27,777 nucleotides of DNA. Source: JANNHP01 sp031404455. Lineage in GTDB: Bacteria > Planctomycetota > JAJSAM01 > JAJVHW01. Numbering within the stretch: the stretch's first letter is position 1; each line of letters starts with the position of its first letter. A program made the position numbers and the translations under genes. Under the pieces are notes generated by a model, which did not search any database, had not been told where the DNA came from, and was given only the letters and a program-made list of their open reading frames with translations. Location of the stretch: contig JANNHP010000251.1 of assembly GCA_031404455.1 (NCBI GenBank), positions 1-27,777 on the forward strand. The letters run 5' to 3'. Positions 23,592 through 27,777 of the stretch are shown here, piece after piece.

Positions 23592-26198
23592 ATGGACCCG
23601 AACCGCCTGACCGAGAAGTCCCAGCTCGCCCTCGGCGAGGCGCAGAAGATCGCCGTCCGCTTCGGCCATCAGGAGGTCGACGGCGAGCATCTGCTGCTGG
23701 CACTCGTGCAGCAGGAGGACGGCATCGTCCCGAAACTCCTCGCGAAGGCGGAGGCCGACGCAGAGGGACTCGTGGACGAACTCGAGCGCGAACTCGGCCG
23801 GCGCCCGCGCCTGTCGGGCGGCGGCTACGCGCCGGACAAGATCCTCCTCTCGCAGCGCCTGGCGCGTCTCCTCGGCAAGGCCGAGGACGAGGCGAAGCGG
23901 CTGAAGGACGAGTACGTCTCGGCCGAGCACCTCTTCCTCGCCCTCGCCGAGGAGGGACGCGGCACCGCCGCGGGCCGCGCGCTCGCCGAGCGCCGTGTCT
24001 CGCGCGAGTTCGTCATGAAGGCGCTGAAGGACGTCCGCGGCAGTCAGCGCGTGACCTCCGCCAACCCCGAGGCGACGTACGAGGCGCTCGAGAAGTACGG
24101 TCGCGACCTCGTGGCGATGGCGCGGGCGGGCAAGCTCGATCCGGTCATCGGCCGCGACGAGGAGATCCGGCGGACCATTCGCATCCTCTCGCGCAAGACG
24201 AAGAACAACCCTGTGCTCATCGGCGAGCCGGGAGTGGGCAAGACCGCGATCGTCGAGGGTCTCGCTCAGCGCATCGTGCGCGGCGACGTCCCCGAGGGAC
24301 TGAAGGACCGGACGGTGTTCGCGCTCGACATGGGTTCGCTCGTCGCAGGCGCCAAGGTCCGCGGCGAGTTCGAGGAGAGGCTGAAGGCGGTGCTGCAGGA
24401 GATCAAGTCGAGCGAGGGGCGGGTCCTCCTCTTCATCGACGAGCTGCACACGATCGTCGGCGCGGGCAAGGCCGAGGGCGCGATGGACGCGGGCAACATG
24501 CTGAAGCCCATGCTCGCGCGCGGCGAACTGCACTGCATCGGCGCGACCACGCTCGACGAGTACAGGAAGCACATCGAGAAGGACGCCGCTCTCGAACGCC
24601 GCTTCCAGCCGGTGCTCGTGGACCAGCCGAGCGTCGAGGACACCATCTCGATCCTGCGCGGCCTGAAGGAGCGCTTCGAGGTCCACCACGGCGTGAACAT
24701 CCAGGACGCGGCCCTCGTCGCGGCCGCGACGCTCAGCAACCGCTACAACTCCGACCGCTTCCTCCCGGACAAGGCGATCGACCTCGTCGACGAGGCGTGC
24801 GCCTCGATCCGCGTCGAGATCGACTCGATGCCGGCCGAGCTCGACCAGATCACGCGGCGCGTGATGCAGCTCGAGATCGAAGAGGCGGCACTCAAGAAGG
24901 AGAAGGACGAGGCGTCGAAGCAGCGCCTCATCGCGATCCGGAAGGAACTGGCGGACGACAAGGAGAAGTCGAACGCGCTGCGCACGCAGTGGAAGACCGA
25001 GAAGGAGGCCATCGGGAAGCTCCAGGGTCTGCGCGAGGCGATCGAGGTCGCGCGCGGCGAGATCGAGAAGGCCAAGCGCGCGCAGGATCTCGGCCGCGCG
25101 GCCGAACTCCAGTACGGAACGCTCCCTCAGCTCGAGAAACAGTTGAAGGACGAGGAGGCGCGGCTCGCCGGCCAGTCGGGCGGCCCGCGTCTCGTCACCG
25201 AGGAGGTGACCGAGGAGGAGATCGCCGAGATCGTGTCGCGCTGGACGGGCATCCCGCTCACGCGTCTCGTCGAGGGCGAGCGCGACAAGCTGCTGAAGCT
25301 CGACCTCGTCCTCCACGAGCGCGTGATCGGCCAGGACGAGGCGGTGGACGCGGTCGCCGACGCGGTCATCCGCGCGCGCAGCGGCATCAAGGACCCGAAG
25401 CGTCCGATCGGGTCGTTCATCTTCCTCGGCCCCACGGGCGTCGGGAAGACGGAGCTCGCGAAGACGCTGGCCGAGGCGCTCTTCGACACCGATCAGAATC
25501 TCGTGCGCATCGACATGTCCGAGTACATGGAGCGCCACAACGTGAGCCGCCTCATCGGCGCGCCGCCGGGATACGTCGGCTACGAGGAGGGCGGTCAGCT
25601 CACCGAGGCCGTCCGTCGCAAGCCGTACTGCGTGATCCTCTTCGACGAGATCGAGAAGGCGCACGGCGACGTCTTCAACGTGCTGCTCCAGATCCTCGAC
25701 GACGGCCGCGTCACCGACGCGCAGGGCCGCACGGTGGACTTCAAGAACACCGTGATCATCATGACGTCGAACATCGGCAGCCAGCGGCTGCTCGAGGGCG
25801 TGAACGAGAAGGGCGAACTCAAGGACTCCGTCAAGGACGCCGTGCTGCGCGACATGCGGCAGCACTTCCGCCCCGAGTTCCTGAACCGCGTGGACGACAT
25901 CGTCGTCTTCAAGCCGCTGCTGCCCGCCGAGATCGAGAAGATCGTCGACCTCCTCGCCGAGGAACTGCGCAAGCGTCTCGCGGCTCGCCGCATCACGCTC
26001 GAACTCACGCCGAAGGCCCGCGCGCACATCGCGATCGCCGGCTACGACCCCGTCTACGGCGCGCGTCCGCTGAAGCGTTTCCTCCAGCGCGAGGTCGAGA
26101 CCCGGATCGGGCGGGATCTCATCGCGGGGAAGATCGCGGACGGCGCGAAGGTGGTCGTGGACGCGAAGGACGGGGAGATCGTGGTCGGAAGTACGTGA
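23592..26198 (+). CDS. clpB: ClpB disaggregase (Hsp100 AAA+ chaperone)
   Basis: The protein has 868 residues, the usual ClpB length. ATG 23592 (GGAG about 9 nt upstream) starts the Clp N-terminal repeat domain (residues 1-145: LTEKSQLALGEAQKIAVRFG, EVDGEHLLLALVQQ). AAA domain 1 has Walker A GEPGVGKT (211-218) and Walker B LLFIDELHT. A long charged coiled-coil M-domain lies at about 400-540 (KKEKDEASKQRLIAIRKELA), the feature that separates ClpB from ClpA/ClpC. AAA domain 2 has GPTGVGKT (613-620), VILFDEIEKAH and the pore-loop motif GYVGYEEGG. ClpB hexamers pull proteins out of aggregates with DnaK. An in-frame start at 23538 would add 18 unrelated residues. The stop codon is in the left arm of a 16-bp stem-loop. 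Confidence 0.97.
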   Translation: MDPNRLTEKSQLALGEAQKIAVRFGHQEVDGEHLLLALVQQEDGIVPKLLAKAEADAEGLVDELERELGRRPRLSGGGYAPDKILLSQRLARLLGKAEDEAKRLKDEYVSAEHLFLALAEEGRGTAAGRALAERRVSREFVMKALKDVRGSQRVTSANPEATYEALEKYGRDLVAMARAGKLDPVIGRDEEIRRTIRILSRKTKNNPVLIGEPGVGKTAIVEGLAQRIVRGDVPEGLKDRTVFALDMGSLVAGAKVRGEFEERLKAVLQEIKSSEGRVLLFIDELHTIVGAGKAEGAMDAGNMLKPMLARGELHCIGATTLDEYRKHIEKDAALERRFQPVLVDQPSVEDTISILRGLKERFEVHHGVNIQDAALVAAATLSNRYNSDRFLPDKAIDLVDEACASIRVEIDSMPAELDQITRRVMQLEIEEAALKKEKDEASKQRLIAIRKELADDKEKSNALRTQWKTEKEAIGKLQGLREAIEVARGEIEKAKRAQDLGRAAELQYGTLPQLEKQLKDEEARLAGQSGGPRLVTEEVTEEEIAEIVSRWTGIPLTRLVEGERDKLLKLDLVLHERVIGQDEAVDAVADAVIRARSGIKDPKRPIGSFIFLGPTGVGKTELAKTLAEALFDTDQNLVRIDMSEYMERHNVSRLIGAPPGYVGYEEGGQLTEAVRRKPYCVILFDEIEKAHGDVFNVLLQILDDGRVTDAQGRTVDFKNTVIIMTSNIGSQRLLEGVNEKGELKDSVKDAVLRDMRQHFRPEFLNRVDDIVVFKPLLPAEIEKIVDLLAEELRKRLAARRITLELTPKARAHIAIAGYDPVYGARPLKRFLQREVETRIGRDLIAGKIADGAKVVVDAKDGEIVVGST

Positions 26199-26235
26199 AG
26201 CGACCGCGATGCGCAGTCACTTCACGAACTTCCGA
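26185..26235 (+). terminator. Stem-loop spanning the clpB stop codon
   Basis: TCGGAAGTACGTGAAG (26185-26200) pairs with 26220-26235 over 16 bp with one A-A mismatch, around a 19-nt loop. The stop TGA (26196-26198) lies in the left arm, so the repeat reaches 11 nt into the coding sequence. No T-run follows. Terminator, 3'-end stabiliser or an inserted palindromic element are all possible. Confidence 0.55.
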
Positions 26236-26238
26236 TAG

Positions 26239-26442
26239 CCCTCGGTACCGATCCGTCCGCACAGTGGCCTCCGGCGCGGGCTTCGCCTCGCCGACTTCGT
26301 GCGCGCCGTGGAGCGATGCGACGCGGCCCACGACTCCCTCGCGGAGGATGCTGACGACCTCGCGGCCGTGGCCGCTCGCAAGAGCGAACCCACGCGGCCC
26401 TTCGCCGCGTTCGTCACCGACCTGAAGCGACGGGGACGCTGA
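26239..26442 (+). pseudogene. Start-less ORF with antitoxin-like C-terminal sequence
   Basis: This open frame of 67 codons after a TAG at 26236-26238 has no ATG; GTG 26299 or 26308 could start a product of at most 47 aa. From about 26287 it reads LADFVRAVERCDAAHDS, LAEDADDLAAVAARKSEPTR, PFAAFVTDLKRRGR and stop, with gene-like composition. Acidic helices followed by a basic 'ARKSEPTRPF..F...LKRRGR' tail recall small antitoxin or transcription-regulator ends, but no family was recognised. No toxin gene is adjacent. It is most likely the remnant of a truncated gene. Confidence 0.3.
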
Positions 26443-26448
26443 TCGAAA

Positions 26449-26720
26449 GGAGGCGTTACTCCCATCGCCGTCAACTCAGCTGCGCCACAAGCTCCGCTTG
26501 CCTGATGTGAGCGCCGCTGTACGGGCGGGCCTCCGTGCCCGCCCTGGTGGTTCTCGCGCCCGGCACCTCTGCTTGATGCAGCGAGGGCGGGGACCGGCGC
26601 AACCGTCCCCCGGACTGTTGCGTACTCCCCCGGTCCATGAGAGCCCCGCCCGTACGGTTTCAGGGGGCTCGCCGCCGTGACGTCGCTGCCTAGCTTGACG
26701 GCGACGGGCGTCACTCCCCC
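26449..26720. repeat. 272-bp structured region with nested inverted repeats
   Basis: Outer arms 26449-26479 and 26690-26720 match as an inverted pair at 23 of 31 positions, including an 11-nt block TCGCCGTCAA/TTGACGGCGA. Inside, GTACGGGCGGG (26519-26529) is exactly complementary to 26645-26655. GGGCGGGC (26523-26530) alternatively closes a local hairpin with 26537-26544 (loop CTCCGT). A third stem is GGACCGG + CGCAAC (26591-26603) with GTTGCG (26617-26622) and CCGGTCC (26630-26636). The right outer arm contains the stop codon of the 94-aa gene. With 26199-26448 this fills the 512-nt gap between clpB and that gene; no other gene is seen there. Confidence 0.5.
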
Positions 26721-26995
26721 AGCGCCTCCGCCAGTTCGCACTCGCCCGCGTGTTTCGGCTCGGCGCCCGCGCACACGGGGCAGTGACGCGCCCCGCGGCG
26801 CGGGTGCGCGGAGTCGGCGGGCTGCCACTGGAGGCGGCGAAGGACCGCGACGGCCTGACGTAGCTGCGTCTTCGCGCGCTTCGTCTCCGTGGGATCGGGG
26901 AGTCCGGAGTTCAGGCGCGACTCGATGCGCTTCAGGTCCGAGCGGATCGCCGCGAACTCGCGCTCCATCCGGTCCTTCATCTGGGAGAGGCTCAT
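26711..26995 (-). CDS. Small coiled-coil protein with C-terminal Cys/His zinc-ribbon-like motif
   Basis: The protein has 94 residues from ATG 26995. The N-terminal part is a charged helix, probably coiled coil (MKDRMEREFAAIRSDLKRIESRL...). The C-terminal part has HCPVCAGAEPKHAGECELAEALGE: C-x2-C, then H-x3-C, a likely metal-binding half-knuckle seen in many small bacterial proteins. There is no signal peptide. No Shine-Dalgarno; TAGCAT ends 9 nt before the ATG (leaderless candidate). It is divergent from the 27113 gene. Function unknown. Confidence 0.65.
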   Translation of the reverse strand: MSLSQMKDRMEREFAAIRSDLKRIESRLNSGLPDPTETKRAKTQLRQAVAVLRRLQWQPADSAHPRRGARHCPVCAGAEPKHAGECELAEALGE

Positions 26996-27004
26996 GGCGT
27001 GGGC

Positions 27005-27010
27005 ATGCTA
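27005..27010 (-). promoter_or_regulatory. Putative -10 box (TAGCAT) for the 94-aa gene
   Basis: TAGCAT on the minus strand ends 9 nt before ATG 26995 with no Shine-Dalgarno between. Confidence 0.35.
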
Positions 27011-27064
27011 CGCGACGGCCGTCCGATCCGTTGCCGGTGGCGCGTCGCGATCGGACTGCGGGCT

Positions 27065-27107
27065 TTGACGCCCGCGTCCAGGGACGTTAGGACTGCTCCT
27101 TCGGAGG
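27065..27107 (+). promoter_or_regulatory. Promoter and Shine-Dalgarno of the 27113 gene
   Basis: TTGACG (27065-27070), exactly 17 nt, TAGGAC (27088-27093): the best sigma-70-like promoter in the window. GGAGG (27103-27107) follows, 5 nt before ATG 27113. The expected transcription start is near 27100. Confidence 0.55.
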
Positions 27108-27112
27108 GCCGT

Positions 27113-27777
27113 ATGGCGAAGGCCGCGAAGAAGAAGTCGAAGTACAGCCCGCACCCCGCGCTCGGGCAGGAGGAGAAGGGCAGGGCGCGCCTCCTCGCGG
27201 CGACCGGGAGGTCCTTCGACGACTGGGTCGCGCTCGCGGCGTCGAAAGGCCCGAAGGAACAGAAGGCGTGCCGCGTGTGGCTCCGTGAGAAGCACGGCAT
27301 CACGTCGATGAACGCGTGGTGGATCGCTTCGGTGGCAGCGTCCAACGAGAAGCCGAGCTACGACGAGCCCGAGGCGCTCGTGGACGCCCTCTACTGCGGC
27401 CCGAAGGCGGCGCTGCGCCCGCTGCACGAGAAGGTCGTGGACGCCGCGCTCGCGCTCGGCAAGGACGTGATCGCGACGTCGTGCAAGACGATGGTCCCGC
27501 TCTACCGCAAGCACGTCTTCGCCGAACTGCGGCCCGTGGAGGCGGGCGTCGAGGTGCATCTCGCTCTCGGCGAGGTGCCGGGCGACGCGCGGTTCAGGGA
27601 CGTCACCGACCGCAATCCCGGCAACCGGCTCACGCACCGGACGCTGCTCGCGTCGGCGAAGGACATCGACGCGGCGTTCCTCGCCCGCCTTCGCGACGCG
27701 TTCGAGAAGGGCAACGGAAAGCTCGCCCGCGCGGCGGAGGCGAAGTTGCCGGCCGATCTCGGGAAGGCGCTGAAGTC
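27113..27777 (+). CDS. DUF4287/DUF5655-type protein (C-terminus cut by window edge)
   Basis: At least 221 residues, open to the right edge. After a Lys-rich start (MAKAAKKKSKYSPHPALG) comes a DUF4287-like module ('TGRSFDDWVALAASKG... ACRVWLREKHGITSMNAWWI'). A DUF5655-like module follows ('YCGPKAALRPLHEKVVDAAL... CKTMVPLYRKHVFAELRP', then VEVHLALGEVPGDARFRD). Both modules are known from small cytosolic bacterial proteins without an established activity; DUF5655 is predicted to be a transport- or nucleic-acid-associated domain only loosely. A good promoter and Shine-Dalgarno fix the start. A second repeat of either module could follow beyond the edge. Confidence 0.8.
   Translation, partial: MAKAAKKKSKYSPHPALGQEEKGRARLLAATGRSFDDWVALAASKGPKEQKACRVWLREKHGITSMNAWWIASVAASNEKPSYDEPEALVDALYCGPKAALRPLHEKVVDAALALGKDVIATSCKTMVPLYRKHVFAELRPVEAGVEVHLALGEVPGDARFRDVTDRNPGNRLTHRTLLASAKDIDAAFLARLRDAFEKGNGKLARAAEAKLPADLGKALK

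Noticed and set aside
23427..26027. 866-codon minus-strand frame opposite clpB
   Set aside because: Typical antisense shadow of a conserved GC-rich gene; clpB motifs are complete on the plus strand.

Overview
The window is very GC-rich DNA with a strong G/C bias at third codon positions, densely coding on both strands. No rRNA, tRNA, CRISPR array or transposase gene was recognised. The gene content suggests a free-living Gram-negative-type bacterium with many exported proteins. Secreted PPC/TIG, beta-helix and subtilase proteins, an ECF sigma factor beside a TPR-CHAT protein, and a bacterial RRM/Gly-rich protein together resemble Planctomycetota, or less likely Myxococcota. This assignment is inference; no marker gene is present.

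Layout. 1-1021 (-): CorA-type Mg2+ transporter, cut by the left edge. 1209-3974 (+): four-gene, 4-nt-overlapping operon of three type IV pilus/type II secretion minor-pilin-like proteins and an exported HEAT-repeat protein. 3996-9832 (-): overlapping operon of a secreted subtilase, an ECF sigma factor, a soluble zinc-finger-type anti-sigma factor and a TPR-CHAT (caspase-like) protein. This is the most unusual system here. 10067-10705 (+): RRM protein with a long Gly/Tyr/Arg-rich tail, whose stop codon lies inside a perfect 15-bp inverted repeat. 10899-13349 (+): large exported PPC/TIG protein. 13350-13610: MITE-like element with 19-bp perfect terminal inverted repeats and a TGA direct repeat. 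13617-18284 (-): lipoprotein, HtrA-like two-PDZ protease, and a KefB-type antiporter whose frame breaks in a C6 run. 18402-20924 (+): exported beta-helix protein. 21057-22100 (-): two-TM K+ channel with RCK domains. 22400-23386 (+): exported protein of unknown function. 23592-26198 (+): ClpB. 26199-26710: structured intergenic stretch with a degenerate ORF. 26711-26995 (-): small CPxC/HxxxC protein. 27113-end (+): DUF4287/DUF5655-type protein, cut by the right edge.

Themes. (i) A protease-rich stress theme: subtilase, CHAT, HtrA and ClpB, plus envelope ion transport by CorA, KefB-like and Kch-like proteins. (ii) Two visible translation-initiation styles: some genes have a good Shine-Dalgarno, while others lack one and carry a TANNNT box 7-10 nt before the start, suggesting leaderless mRNAs. 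(iii) Several inverted repeats sit on or against stop codons (RRM gene, PPC/TIG gene, clpB, the 94-aa gene), consistent with small palindromic elements or terminators at gene 3' ends.
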